Assembly (NCBI RefSeq): GCF_003149105.1
Contig: NZ_QGDS01000001.1
Location: forward strand, 201,334-265,333
Source of the DNA: Faecalicatena contorta
GTDB taxonomy: Bacteria; Bacillota; Clostridia; Lachnospirales; Lachnospiraceae
DNA length: 64,000 nt
Direction: 5' to 3'
Below the pieces are notes generated by a model. That model saw nothing but the letters and a program-made list of their open reading frames with translations, was not told the DNA's origin and did not search any database. The position numbers and the translations under genes were made by a program. Shown here in pieces: positions 7,601-16,539 of the stretch (its first letter is position 1; each line of letters starts with the position of its first letter).

Positions 7601-7870
7601 AATATCAATTTGATGATAGTTGTCCTGAGTTGTCGTCAGATGTGGATAGTAGCATACATACAACTCACAAATGCCCAGTTTCACCTTGAAAAACCAGCCT
7701 TCACAGTTTCGATTGAGGAGGCTGCGAAGATTGGGAAGTTTTAAAGAATGTCCATCTTACAAAGGGGATTGATGTTTTAAGATAGCTCACTATTTAAATT
7801 AAAAGATTAACAAATGCTAGATCAATCTTCCATGGTTGGTGCAGTTTTACTATAACCCCAAATAGTAGTT
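7601..7870 (+). repeat. degenerate cassette-flanking repeat module, copy B
   Basis: Same order as copy A: AATATCAATTTGATGATAG, CCTGAGTTGTCGTCAG, a coding-like tail (CACAAATGCCCAG... frame ending IEEAAKIGKF-stop), then ATGGTTGGTGCAGTTTTAC-TATAA at 7832-7855. It occupies the gap before the LytTR gene. Confidence 0.65.
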
Positions 7871-7980
7871 GAAATAAATAGAGTATATGATATCATAGTG
7901 TAACAAAAGGTATCTGCATTTAGGTGGAGGATATTGTTTCACAAAAGCATGATAATTTAAGAAGGGTAAAAGAGAAATAT

Positions 7981-8427
7981 ATGAAAATTATCATAGATGA
8001 GGTAAAAGAAACACAAGAAGAATATATACTATTTCATATAAGAGAAATGGATATGAAAGTATCTAATGCCATTCATTACTTAGAAAATATGGATACATTC
8101 TTAGTGGGCAAAGCTGATGAGAAATTCTATAAAGTAAAATTTAAAGACCTTTATTACATTGAAACAGTTGATAAAAAAACATTTTTATACACTAATGAAA
8201 ACGTGTTGGAATCATCAGAGAAGCTATATCAACTAGAGAAAAAGCTGCAATTTGCAGATTTTGTAAGAGTATCAAAATCAATGATTTTAAATATTGATAT
8301 GATAGAACTTGTATATCCTACGATTAGTGGCAGATTTGAAGCGAAGTTATTGAATCAGGAAGTTGTGGCTATTTCAAGAAGTTATGTTCCTGGATTAAAG
8401 AAAAAACTAGGATTAGGAAGGGATTAA
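7981..8427 (+). CDS. LytTR-domain DNA-binding regulator
   Basis: 148 aa. The second half is a LytTR domain: FKDLYYIETVDKKTFLYT, then FVRVSKSMILNIDMIE and ISRSYVPGLKKKLG. No receiver domain is present, which is the usual form for the stand-alone LytTR regulators paired with DUF3021 membrane proteins. ATG 7981 follows GAAGGGTAAAAGAG and is preferred to a GTG at 7924 that adds 19 residues. The DUF3021 gene starts 4 bp after the stop, so the two are co-transcribed and the membrane partner probably modulates the regulator (known family arrangement). Confidence 0.85.
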   Translation: MKIIIDEVKETQEEYILFHIREMDMKVSNAIHYLENMDTFLVGKADEKFYKVKFKDLYYIETVDKKTFLYTNENVLESSEKLYQLEKKLQFADFVRVSKSMILNIDMIELVYPTISGRFEAKLLNQEVVAISRSYVPGLKKKLGLGRD

Positions 8428-8431
8428 GTTT

Positions 8432-8839
8432 ATGAGATCTTTTATAAAAAACAGATGTATTATGTTCTGTATTATATTCTCAGTGCTGGTTTTAATTCAT
8501 TTTTTTAGAGGCGGAGAGTTGTCCAATGAGGTCGTTTATTCCTTTATGTTTGTATCTTTTTTCTCTAGTGTTATGTCTTTTGTGCTAAAGGATAATGAAA
8601 AGTTTAGTGCTCGACGTGTGATGATTTATCAGTTTATATACCTTTGCATTATAATGGTCACTATTGTTGGAATCAGTTGTTTACTGGGGTGGAAACAGTC
8701 ACTTTCAACAGTAGGTATTAACTTTATAATAGTAATGGGCATCTATCTTTTGATAAAGTATCTGCTATTTACGGAAGATAAGAAAGAGGCGGAAGGAATT
8801 AATACTGCTCTTAAAGAGCGAAAGAATAATATGAAATAA
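8432..8839 (+). CDS. DUF3021 membrane protein
   Basis: 135 aa with four hydrophobic helices (about 11-27, 37-53, 68-87 and 93-112) and a charged C-terminal tail, the DUF3021 layout. It follows the LytTR gene by 4 bp. In this family the LytTR/DUF3021 pair works as an autoregulatory unit in which the membrane protein opposes the DNA-binding partner. The target here is unknown; the CPBP protease gene 109 bp downstream is a candidate. Confidence 0.8.
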   Translation: MRSFIKNRCIMFCIIFSVLVLIHFFRGGELSNEVVYSFMFVSFFSSVMSFVLKDNEKFSARRVMIYQFIYLCIIMVTIVGISCLLGWKQSLSTVGINFIIVMGIYLLIKYLLFTEDKKEAEGINTALKERKNNMK

Positions 8840-8948
8840 AAGAATTAATGCAACTTGGTAGGCCTGATATACCGCTTAGGCATTTTTAGTGGAAATAATT
8901 TTGAAATTCTCCTATAGTTGAATCATGAAAAGAAAAGGAGAATTAAAG

Positions 8949-9713
8949 ATGAAACATAATAGAAAAAATACTGAGAATAGTTCTGACTTAAATAATGAAA
9001 AAGTAGGAAGAAAGATCACCTTGTTGGTATTGTTATCCCTGCTTATGCCTACGCTGGCAGGTGCTGTCATAGGGGTGGGGGAGATTAAAAATCAAGTGGC
9101 TGTATATCTTATTCAGTTTATAGCGATCTTTGTAGGCTGCTTGATCCTGATAGGAATTATAAAGAAAAGTTCGTTTACTTTTAATGATATAGGTTTCCGG
9201 GCTGGTCGTGTTGGTAAGTGGATCATTGGTATCGTTGTGATAGAAGCAGTTGCTTTTACGGCTGGAGTTAATTTGGAAATGGATTTAAATACAATTGGGG
9301 CACTGGTACTATTTATGGTTTCTGTGGGATTCTTTGAAGAAATCATATATCGTGGACTGATATTGCAATATTTAAACAGAAGAAGTACTAAGATAGCTAT
9401 TTTTTTATCAACTGCTCTATTTGGAGTTGGACATATTGTGAACTTGTTAGGTGGAGCAGAGTTAAAGGCCACACTTGTACAAATTGTATTTGCCATGCTG
9501 TTTGGCTTTGTTTGTGCTGAAGTTGTTTTTCTAACAAACAGTATTGTTATAGGGATTGTATGGCATAGTATACATAATATCATCTCTCAATTAACCGCCA
9601 CACCATCATCAGAATTGGAGTTTATTATCATAACAGTACAGTGTATAATTCTGGCTGCTCTAGGATATGTATTTTGGTGCAGATTGAAGCTAGAACACAC
9701 AAATGCACTCTAG
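8949..9713 (+). CDS. CPBP-family intramembrane glutamic endopeptidase
   Basis: 254 aa, multi-pass. All three CPBP/Abi motifs are present: EEIIYR (Glu130, Glu131, Arg135), FGVGH (158-162) and the late His206 in WHSIHN. In characterised CPBP enzymes (Rce1 family) these form the active site within the membrane. ATG 8949 has AAAGGAG upstream; an ATG at 8925 precedes that SD and is rejected. Bacterial members are linked to bacteriocin self-immunity and peptide processing, but no bacteriocin gene is visible nearby. Confidence 0.88.
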   Translation: MKHNRKNTENSSDLNNEKVGRKITLLVLLSLLMPTLAGAVIGVGEIKNQVAVYLIQFIAIFVGCLILIGIIKKSSFTFNDIGFRAGRVGKWIIGIVVIEAVAFTAGVNLEMDLNTIGALVLFMVSVGFFEEIIYRGLILQYLNRRSTKIAIFLSTALFGVGHIVNLLGGAELKATLVQIVFAMLFGFVCAEVVFLTNSIVIGIVWHSIHNIISQLTATPSSELEFIIITVQCIILAALGYVFWCRLKLEHTNAL

Positions 9714-9776
9714 ATTCTTGAAAAACTGGCCTTCTCAGCTTCTCAATCGAAACTGTGAAGGCTGGAAAGTTTTAAG
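9713..9776. repeat. degenerate repeat module, short copy C, forming an imperfect hairpin
   Basis: AAAACTGGCCTTCTCAG...CTGTGAAGGCTGGAAAGTTTT is an imperfect palindrome of about 55 bp. Its forward strand resembles the tail block of copy B (CTTGAAAAAC...AAGTTTTAA). Its reverse complement matches another part of copy B (CCAGCCTTCACAGTTTCGAT) without mismatch. It lies between convergent genes and may also act as a bidirectional terminator. Confidence 0.5.
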
Positions 9777-9817
9777 AATACGCCAGGTTATTCAGTGACT
9801 AAAATGAAGAGGTTCTA

Positions 9818-12403
9818 CTATCTGATCAATCCCAGTTTCCGGCCCTTTTCAACTGCGGCCACACGGGAGCTGACTTCTAATTTTCTATAAATGTTCAGAA
9901 TATGAGTTTTGACCGTAGCAAGAGAAATATATAGTTCTTCACCGATAGCTTTATTGATCTTTCCTTCGGCCAGCCTGGTGAGGACTTCGATTTCCCGTAC
10001 GCTTAGGATCGTGTTGTTTGGTGCGGTGTAGAAATTAATCATCTCTGAATGGAACGCCAATTCCTTTTCGGAAAATTTTTCGGCAAATAACAGTCCATAC
10101 TTTTTCTGAACTTTAGCGATTGTCTGCCGGCTGAAATAGAACGGGTAGCGAATGGAATCATAGCAGGCATAATAGATTGCTTCCTGATACAAATCCGGAA
10201 TCAATCGGCTGCCGTCAGGATAGTGATCAAAAAGAAACTCGATCTTGCACAATGCGGCTTCAGTGATCTTTAAGTATACTTTTTCCTTTCTGGCATAGCT
10301 GAGAATATCATCAACGAGTGCAAGAGATTTTGTGGCCTGGCCTTTTTCATTTAAAAGGCGGGCGTATAAGAGTTTGCTGTTCAGCGGCTGCAGGTCAGGA
10401 GTGTCTTCATATGTCTGGATATACTGTTCTTTCATAGCGATACCCATTTCATCGAACAACCACAAGTATTTTACCAGATTTGCGGTGACCGTAAGATTCC
10501 GATAGATGTCTAGTGATAATAAATGTTTGATTAGGGGTATGCCCTTTTCCTCTTGTCCCGAAAGGCAATAGTATTCGGCCAGATTATGTTCGTAGGCGAC
10601 CAAGATCTGGCCGCTTTTGTTTTTGATAAAATCGGCACAGAGGTCCAGCATTTCTTTCGCTTTATTGAGTTCCATCTGCTTTAGGTATACACCGGTAATG
10701 CTGATATAATGATTCACATAAAAAATGGAAAGAGATTTACTTTTTTCCAATTCTTTGACAATCTGCCGATGTATTTCCAATGACTTCTGAAAATATCCCA
10801 GCTCCTCATAATTTTGAGAACGAAGGCTCAGATTAAAAAAATCCATAAAGGGGTTTATCTTATCTTTAGTATAGCTTATACCGCTATCCAGTGAAGCGAG
10901 TGCCCCAAGAAAACAATCTTTATAATATAGAAAAGCGGCTCTCACCAGGGTGACAAAAGCTCTTGTAAGCGGCAGCAGTCCAAAATGATTCAGCTCATTG
11001 TCTGAAATGATCTCAAAATCCAGCTCCAGAGGATTGTCACTGAATAAAATATGGAGGCCGGTAAAGATCTTATAGGCTGGGTCTTGTTCAATACAGGGCA
11101 GTGCTACATGGTAGATGTCAGCACAGCCGGCCAGATCATAGTTACAGTAATGGGCGAAAAACTTTTGAAATGCGAAATCAAGATTAGAAACTGCAATATC
11201 CTTTGGTACCTTCATAGCAAAAGCAGTAGTGGTTACATTGAGAGGGAGGGTCATCAGCTGCTGCATCAGGGCGGGGTAGTTCTGAATATTCAGTAAAAGC
11301 TGTAATCCTTCCTCGTATTCACCCCTGGTCAGAAAGGCATCTGCAGCAATTTGCAGAATCTGTTTTCTGGTTCCAGCCGGAAGCTGTACAAAATGGGTAT
11401 TCAGGTATTCACTTAAAATATTATGACAGCGGTAAAGCCCCTCTTTTTCATCCAGACACTGGATCAGCAGATTTTTATTCAGCAGGTTGCTTAACATCAC
11501 GGGAAAGTTTTCTCCCGGAAATAAAGCGTCACTTATATCCTGGTTAAAATAAGACAGACGGGAGACGGCGACGAGGAAATATTTTTCTTTTTCATCCAGC
11601 CGATCATAAATCTCATTGGTCAGATACTCACTGATATAGGTATTATTCAAGTCAGAAGAAAGAATCTCGGCATCTGACTTACCAAAAGATGCCGCGGCAA
11701 GCAGCTGAAGTCCGCCGATCCATCCTTCTCCCTTCCCGGCCAGATAAAGCAGGGTCTCATCTTGTAAGGGCAGAGCTAGTGTGTTTTTTAAGAAAAAGAA
11801 AGATTCATCAGAAGACAGCGTCAGCAATTTTTCGTCCAGACTAAGGAGTTCGCCCTGCATCAGATAACCGGAAAGATACAGGGGTGGGCTTTCTCTGGTT
11901 AAAAGGATGATATGAAAAGAAGCACTCATGTGTGAGAAAAAAAAATCCAGTTCTTTCAGCAGCTTTTCATTGTTAAGGAGATGAAAATCATCCAGGATCA
12001 GAAAGATTGGTCCGTTGTTACCGGTACTATGTTCGTCCAGGATATTCAGAAGAGTGGTTAAAAGTATTTCAATATCGTTGGTATGAAACGTATTATTGAA
12101 ATTTTGTAAATACATATCTTTTGATTCACCTAAATAAGCTGCCAGCGCTTCGATTATATAATTCCAGAAGATCAGGGATTGGTTGGAAGTCTCATCCAGA
12201 CTGATCCAAACGAAATCCGATGGAACACTTTCTTTAATATAAGAAGCGAGAAACGTCGTCTTCCCGCTTCCCGGTCCACCCTTGATCAAGGTTATTTTAT
12301 AGTCATCAAGATGTTTTAGCTGCTCAAAAAGAGTTTTTCTAATCATATAGTTTTTTCGGGGCTGTGGAATTTTTAGTCTAGTCGATAAAATATATTGATT
12401 CAT
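9818..12403 (-). CDS. MalT/LuxR-type large ATP-binding transcriptional regulator
   Basis: 861 aa. N-terminal STAND ATPase: Walker A GGPGSGKTT (42-50) and Walker B IFLILDDFH (133-141). A long helical repeat (TPR-like) middle follows, then a C-terminal LuxR helix-turn-helix (about 797-861, SVREIEVLTRLAEG...ATVKTHILNIYRKL). Such proteins bind an inducer and activate promoters as oligomers (MalT model). GGAGGACTT precedes the ATG. It lies 79 bp downstream of the three-gene ABC exporter on the same strand, so it is probably the last gene of that unit and may control it. Inducer unknown. Confidence 0.9.
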   Translation of the reverse strand: MNQYILSTRLKIPQPRKNYMIRKTLFEQLKHLDDYKITLIKGGPGSGKTTFLASYIKESVPSDFVWISLDETSNQSLIFWNYIIEALAAYLGESKDMYLQNFNNTFHTNDIEILLTTLLNILDEHSTGNNGPIFLILDDFHLLNNEKLLKELDFFFSHMSASFHIILLTRESPPLYLSGYLMQGELLSLDEKLLTLSSDESFFFLKNTLALPLQDETLLYLAGKGEGWIGGLQLLAAASFGKSDAEILSSDLNNTYISEYLTNEIYDRLDEKEKYFLVAVSRLSYFNQDISDALFPGENFPVMLSNLLNKNLLIQCLDEKEGLYRCHNILSEYLNTHFVQLPAGTRKQILQIAADAFLTRGEYEEGLQLLLNIQNYPALMQQLMTLPLNVTTTAFAMKVPKDIAVSNLDFAFQKFFAHYCNYDLAGCADIYHVALPCIEQDPAYKIFTGLHILFSDNPLELDFEIISDNELNHFGLLPLTRAFVTLVRAAFLYYKDCFLGALASLDSGISYTKDKINPFMDFFNLSLRSQNYEELGYFQKSLEIHRQIVKELEKSKSLSIFYVNHYISITGVYLKQMELNKAKEMLDLCADFIKNKSGQILVAYEHNLAEYYCLSGQEEKGIPLIKHLLSLDIYRNLTVTANLVKYLWLFDEMGIAMKEQYIQTYEDTPDLQPLNSKLLYARLLNEKGQATKSLALVDDILSYARKEKVYLKITEAALCKIEFLFDHYPDGSRLIPDLYQEAIYYACYDSIRYPFYFSRQTIAKVQKKYGLLFAEKFSEKELAFHSEMINFYTAPNNTILSVREIEVLTRLAEGKINKAIGEELYISLATVKTHILNIYRKLEVSSRVAAVEKGRKLGLIR

Positions 12404-12482
12404 AAGTCCTCCGATATCATAAACCGGTTTTGCTGCCAGTAAGTTGTTATTTTTATCAGTTTAACGCTTTTTCCAGGTCAAT

Positions 12483-13457
12483 TCAATGGCTTTGTACGTA
12501 ATCTTTTTTTGTTTTTATGGCAGCCAGTATAAAGAAAAGGATTAAAAGTATACCAAGGTAGCTGAGTGAGCTGCGGTAAGAGGAAAAGGAAAATCCTTTT
12601 TCGACCTGCTGGACAATATTTAGATATGCCTTTTGCGGCAGAAAGCGGATCAGATTTTCTAAAATAGTATTTCCTTTTTCAAAAGAATAAAAACTGCCGG
12701 ACAGCACAGTGCTCATAACGATGATTGCCGATGCGGTCATATTTGCATTGTCACTCTTGGCTGTCAAGCTGTTTAAAAACAATGCGAAGGCAGTTGCAAA
12801 AGCACAGATAAGTGCCAGTAATGCGGCATACTGTAAAATGGTAAAACCTAAGTCAAAAGGAGCTGCGATGTTGATGATGCCAAGTATTGCCAGGGTCGGA
12901 AGGTAGAGCGTAAAGAAACTGAAGATGCTGTGAGCAGCCAGATATCGTCCCAGGGAAAGGGGAGAGGAGATGACCCGGGTAATCTGCTTGTGCTCCTTAT
13001 CCTCCGCAAACATGCACATTAGCGCCGCACCCTGCATGAGTAGGAACATCAGCAGATATCCGATAATCATCGTACCGACACCGCGCTTATCGGAGTGAAA
13101 AGTTTCCGGCAGAGAGCCTGTTTCCATCAACTGTAGAATAGCGTCTTTTGTTTCCTGGCTTTTAATCGTCCGGATATCAAATGTGCCGTCCGGCTGTTCA
13201 GTTAAGATGGCATCATAATGCCCTGAAACCATTTGTGAAACAGGCGGAGCTTCTGTTAATGTGGTTATTTTTAAAGCGGAGATATCCATACTTTTCTGGG
13301 GGCTGGAAGTGACGACAGCGATATTGGCCATCGTCTCGGTTTGTGTGCTGAAAAAGATAGCGGCTGCGATCGCTCCGGTGATCAGGACCAGCAGGGAGAT
13401 AATCAGAGACTTTTTGGTGAGTAAGCGATAAAAATCGTTTTTGAATATGGCAATCAT
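12483..13457 (-). CDS. ABC-2 type transporter permease (second subunit)
   Basis: 324 aa. One N-terminal membrane helix (about 17-35), an extracytoplasmic loop with NIAVVTSSPQ, then five helices, the YhaP/NatB-like ABC-2 layout. Its ATG overlaps the stop of the upstream permease by 4 bp, implying translational coupling, and GGAGG is present. With the neighbouring ATPase and permease it forms a heterodimeric exporter. Substrate cannot be read from the sequence; drug, peptide or sodium efflux are typical for the class. Confidence 0.85.
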   Translation of the reverse strand: MIAIFKNDFYRLLTKKSLIISLLVLITGAIAAAIFFSTQTETMANIAVVTSSPQKSMDISALKITTLTEAPPVSQMVSGHYDAILTEQPDGTFDIRTIKSQETKDAILQLMETGSLPETFHSDKRGVGTMIIGYLLMFLLMQGAALMCMFAEDKEHKQITRVISSPLSLGRYLAAHSIFSFFTLYLPTLAILGIINIAAPFDLGFTILQYAALLALICAFATAFALFLNSLTAKSDNANMTASAIIVMSTVLSGSFYSFEKGNTILENLIRFLPQKAYLNIVQQVEKGFSFSSYRSSLSYLGILLILFFILAAIKTKKDYVQSH

Positions 13458-14197
13458 ACGAAGTCCTCCGTTTTAAAAAATTTCGTGCTGAACAAAATAC
13501 AAATGACCGAAACCACCGTCAAAATAATGCAAGCCGGCAGCAACAGGGTGAATTTCCCGTCATATATAATCTGGAAGGCAGATAAAGCGACCCATTTGAC
13601 CGGTGACAGATTGCTGACTGCGGTAACTGTTTTACCAAGACCATCCACCGGGAAAAATACTCCGCCAAGCAATGTCATTAGGGTGATGGCAAAACTCAGG
13701 ATTTGGTTTACGGCTGCTTCGGTTTTCAGGACACAGCACAGCATCACACTGAAAGAAGCAGCAAATATTTCAACCAGGATCATTAATAACCAGAGATAAA
13801 TCGTACTTGTTTCCCCAAAATTCACGTGAGCAGTCACACGGAGCAACAAGGCTACGGCAGTATAACAAACGGTAGTAAAGATAACCGTTGCGATGATTTT
13901 TGGGAAATATATTGCAAAGGAGGGCACCGGAGCATAGATCAAGCGCATGTTGGGACCTTTGATATCCTTTTCCATAAAACTGTTTGCAGCCAGTGTTGCA
14001 GCGTTTAAAGCACTGTAGATCATTGTTGTAATTCCATAAAAATCATAGGAAGTAATGTTGTCGCTGTAGCTGCCCTTAGCCAGAAAACCAAAAATGAGTG
14101 TCAGCGCAAAGGGAAAGGCTGTAGTATAGAAAAGCCACATCGGATTAGTAAATAGATTGACAAGATCCATTTTTAAAATTCTTCTGAACTGATACAT
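13454..14197 (-). CDS. ABC-2 type transporter permease (first subunit)
   Basis: 247 aa with six hydrophobic segments and the ABC-2 pattern FRRILKMDLVNLFTNPMWLFYTTAFP at the N-terminus. ATG 14197 is used since AGGAGG lies 8 bases upstream; a GTG at 14206 overlaps that SD. It starts 12 bp after the ATPase stop and overlaps the second permease by 4 bp. Likely dimer partner of the downstream permease. Confidence 0.85.
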   Translation of the reverse strand: MYQFRRILKMDLVNLFTNPMWLFYTTAFPFALTLIFGFLAKGSYSDNITSYDFYGITTMIYSALNAATLAANSFMEKDIKGPNMRLIYAPVPSFAIYFPKIIATVIFTTVCYTAVALLLRVTAHVNFGETSTIYLWLLMILVEIFAASFSVMLCCVLKTEAAVNQILSFAITLMTLLGGVFFPVDGLGKTVTAVSNLSPVKWVALSAFQIIYDGKFTLLLPACIILTVVSVICILFSTKFFKTEDFV

Positions 14198-14209
14198 TCC
14201 TGACACCTC

Positions 14210-15148
14210 CTAATCTCTCAATGATTTCCCGGTCAGACGTAGAAATACCGTTTCCAGGCTTGTAGATTCACATGAGATACTATTTATTTTTACCTTGTTT
14301 TGAATGAAAACAGAGATGATCCGATCTAGATTTTCAACACTTTTCAGGGTTGCCAGCTCCACCTGGGAAGCTGAAATGGATACATGCTTAACCCCTTCAA
14401 TATGATAAAACTCTTTTTCATTGATGCCTTCCGTATGATCCACATCAATATGGTACAATCTTTCTTCATTCACGTGTTCTTTGAGTTCTTCTTTCTTACC
14501 GCTGGCAACAATCCTGCCTCCGTCCATAATAATAATCCGGGTAGAGATTTCCTCCACTTCTTCCATGTAATGGGTGGTGTAGATGATGGTCATGCCTTTA
14601 TTACGCAGCTCTTTGATTGAGCTTAAGATGTGATTTCGAGATTGTGGATCAATACCGACAGTTGGTTCATCCAGGATCAGGATTTCTGGCTGGTGAGCGA
14701 TCGCGCAGGCAATGTTCAAACGACGTTTCATACCTCCGGAGTAGGTTTTTACTTTATCTTTTCGGCGCTCGGATAATCCGGCGAATTCTAGTGCCTGGTT
14801 ACAGCTGGTGGATAGAGCATTTCCCTTTAAACCGTATAATGAAGCAAAGAACTTAATGTTTTGTTCAGCGCTTAGCTCTTCATATAAGGCAATATCTTGG
14901 GGGACGATGCCAAGGCGCTTTTTAAAGAGCCGGAGATGGTCATGAACATTTTTGCCTTTGCTTTGGATCATTCCGTCTTCATAATTCAGTACGCCAGTCA
15001 GGATATTCAGGGTAGTGCTTTTTCCAGCGCCATTTGGTCCGAGGATACATAAGATTTCGCCCTTGTGTACATCAAAGCTCAGGTCTTTGATTACTTTTTT
15101 TGCTTGATAGCTTTTCTCAAGATTTTTAATTGATAAGATTGCTTCCAT
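14210..15148 (-). CDS. ABC transporter ATP-binding protein (ABC-2 exporter)
   Basis: 312 aa. Walker A GPNGAGKST (37-45), signature YSGGMKRRLNIA, Walker B LILDEPTVGID and the switch His in YTTHYMEE are all intact. A C-terminal extension of about 85 residues is typical for ABC-2 drug and antibiotic exporter ATPases. First gene of a minus-strand unit ATPase-permease-permease-regulator. GAGAGGA precedes the ATG. It powers the two permeases that follow. Confidence 0.92.
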   Translation of the reverse strand: MEAILSIKNLEKSYQAKKVIKDLSFDVHKGEILCILGPNGAGKSTTLNILTGVLNYEDGMIQSKGKNVHDHLRLFKKRLGIVPQDIALYEELSAEQNIKFFASLYGLKGNALSTSCNQALEFAGLSERRKDKVKTYSGGMKRRLNIACAIAHQPEILILDEPTVGIDPQSRNHILSSIKELRNKGMTIIYTTHYMEEVEEISTRIIIMDGGRIVASGKKEELKEHVNEERLYHIDVDHTEGINEKEFYHIEGVKHVSISASQVELATLKSVENLDRIISVFIQNKVKINSISCESTSLETVFLRLTGKSLRD

Positions 15149-15227
15149 AATTTTTCCTCTCTTATTTGGTGATGTCTCTATTATAGAGAGGGAATTATTT
15201 TTTGCCTATCAACCGAACGGCTGATAT

Positions 15228-15294
15228 TATGTAGTGCCCTGAACAGCCCTCAGGTGTGGACAGTAGCACACAAACGACTCACAAATGGCTATTA
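15228..15294 (+). repeat. degenerate repeat module, copy D
   Basis: TGCCCTGAACAGCCCTCAG-GTGTGGACAGTAGCACA-CAAACGACTCACAAATGG closely follows the CTGAG...ACTCACAAATGCC block of copy B (7622-7672). It lies just upstream of the ABC exporter unit. Only this part of the module is present. Confidence 0.6.
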
Positions 15295-15339
15295 GCACGT
15301 ACTACATGGGTAATACACAAAGGGAATGCACAGAAAAAT

Positions 15340-15384
15340 AATAGGTTGATCGGTACTGGGAATACACAAACCGATCAGCCTATT
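15340..15384. terminator. strong hairpin in the gap between remnants
   Basis: AATAGGTTGATCGGT (15340-15354) pairs over 15 bp (one G-U) with ACCGATCAGCCTATT (15370-15384), followed by TTCT. A terminator or a remnant of a repeat end; no intact gene reads into it on the plus strand. Confidence 0.55.
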
Positions 15385-15398
15385 TTCTATTGTTCGTC

Positions 15399-15530
15399 TT
15401 ATGAATAATCTAAAAATACAATCCCTTCTTGAAGATCTTCGACAGTACAGTGGGTGTAATGATCAGTGATGTCATTATCTTCATGTCCCACAATCTCTTT
15501 CAGAACCTAGTTCATTCGAAGATTGCAGCC
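15399..15530 (-). pseudogene. C-terminal remnant of a tyrosine integrase
   Basis: Reading the minus strand: DGCNLRMN-stop-VLKEIVGHEDNDITDHYTHCTVEDLQEGI ending at TAA (15399-15401). LKEIVGHE and DHYTH are the box II signature with the His and the catalytic Tyr region of phage/transposon tyrosine recombinases. An in-frame TAG interrupts it and the rest of the gene is missing. It marks an older mobile element at this site. Confidence 0.65.
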
Positions 15531-15563
15531 GTCCGTATTACCAGCACGGCGGTTTTTGCTGCA

Positions 15564-15938
15564 CTATAAAATATAAGAACCAATAACTTGTGACAGTTGT
15601 ACTATATTGCTTGTGCCTGCGAATTCAAACTTCACTTTACCGAGTCCGCTGAAATAAAGTTCCAATTCGCTATCCATATCAAAAACGCCAGCAGTTTCAG
15701 AAGAAAACGCTTGAACTTTTGAATATGGAAGGGAAGTAAAGTCCTTTTTCTTGCCAGTTACTCCTTGAACATTAACCGCAATAGCCCGCTTGTTTGTAAA
15801 GACAACATAATCGCGTAAACCTTTGTAGGCACTTAAAACGTCCTCACCATTCACGAGCAAAGGGGAAACATCACGCATTACACTATCGGGGTTAGTCTGT
15901 TTCAGTTTAAAAATACTACCATTTTGAAAATCAATCAT
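15564..15938 (-). CDS. bacterial PH-domain protein
   Basis: 124 aa, almost entirely one YvbH-like bacterial pleckstrin-homology domain: the strands VLSAYKGLRDYVVFTNKRAIAVNVQ and the LPYSKVQAFSSETAG turn, then SELELYF and a closing helix SNIVQLSQVIGSYIL. AAGGAG precedes the ATG. Soluble, no signal peptide. Such small proteins are widespread and largely uncharacterised; no partner gene is adjacent. Confidence 0.8.
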   Translation of the reverse strand: MIDFQNGSIFKLKQTNPDSVMRDVSPLLVNGEDVLSAYKGLRDYVVFTNKRAIAVNVQGVTGKKKDFTSLPYSKVQAFSSETAGVFDMDSELELYFSGLGKVKFEFAGTSNIVQLSQVIGSYIL

Positions 15939-16030
15939 TTCTTTAGTTCTCCTTATTCATTTTATTCTAAGGCAACAATGTCACCTTATTTTAAAAGTTA
16001 ATATGTACTATATTCCCATGGACTTTTTCC

Positions 16031-16264
16031 TTATGTCATTTTTTCTGCGTCCAATTTTATGTATCCAAAATCATGGACTAGGTAACCGACGGAACAACGC
16101 AAAACATTTGCCAGTGCATCAAATTTATCTATCTCTATATCTCGAATGTTGCCACATTCATATCTCGGCACGGTGGTTACGGAAATACTAAGTGCTTTTG
16201 CGATATTCTTCATCGTTAAATCAAATTTAAACCTTCTATTTTTGATGATACTCTGTATATTCAT
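16031..16264 (-). CDS. small XRE-family helix-turn-helix protein
   Basis: 77 aa. A Cro/CI-type HTH is visible: TMKNIAKALSISVTTVPRYECG, then DKFDALANVLRCSVGYLV. In the usual family sequence VPRYE would be ISRYE or ISKWE. The acidic/Lys tail adds little. Probably a DNA-binding regulator of a mobile element now partly lost. The gap 16265-16539 up to the AraC gene contains AT-rich sequence and no gene. Confidence 0.7.
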   Translation of the reverse strand: MNIQSIIKNRRFKFDLTMKNIAKALSISVTTVPRYECGNIRDIEIDKFDALANVLRCSVGYLVHDFGYIKLDAEKMT

Positions 16265-16539
16265 GTGTAGTACATCTCTTCAAATAAATAATACAATAGA
16301 ATATGTAAAAAGGGAAGAATGTCTTGTGAAAAAGCAATAAAATACGTTGATAAAGTAAAAATGTGATATTATGAAAATAACTTATGGATATGCAAGTCGT
16401 GAGAAAGAATGAGAAAGTGATTAATACCAGAGAAATTAAAGCACAAATGCAAAGAAAAGATATGATATAATATCCTCATAAATAAAGACATTATATGCCT
16501 CTGGCAGATTAGAATTAGTATAATTGATAGGAGAGTAAC

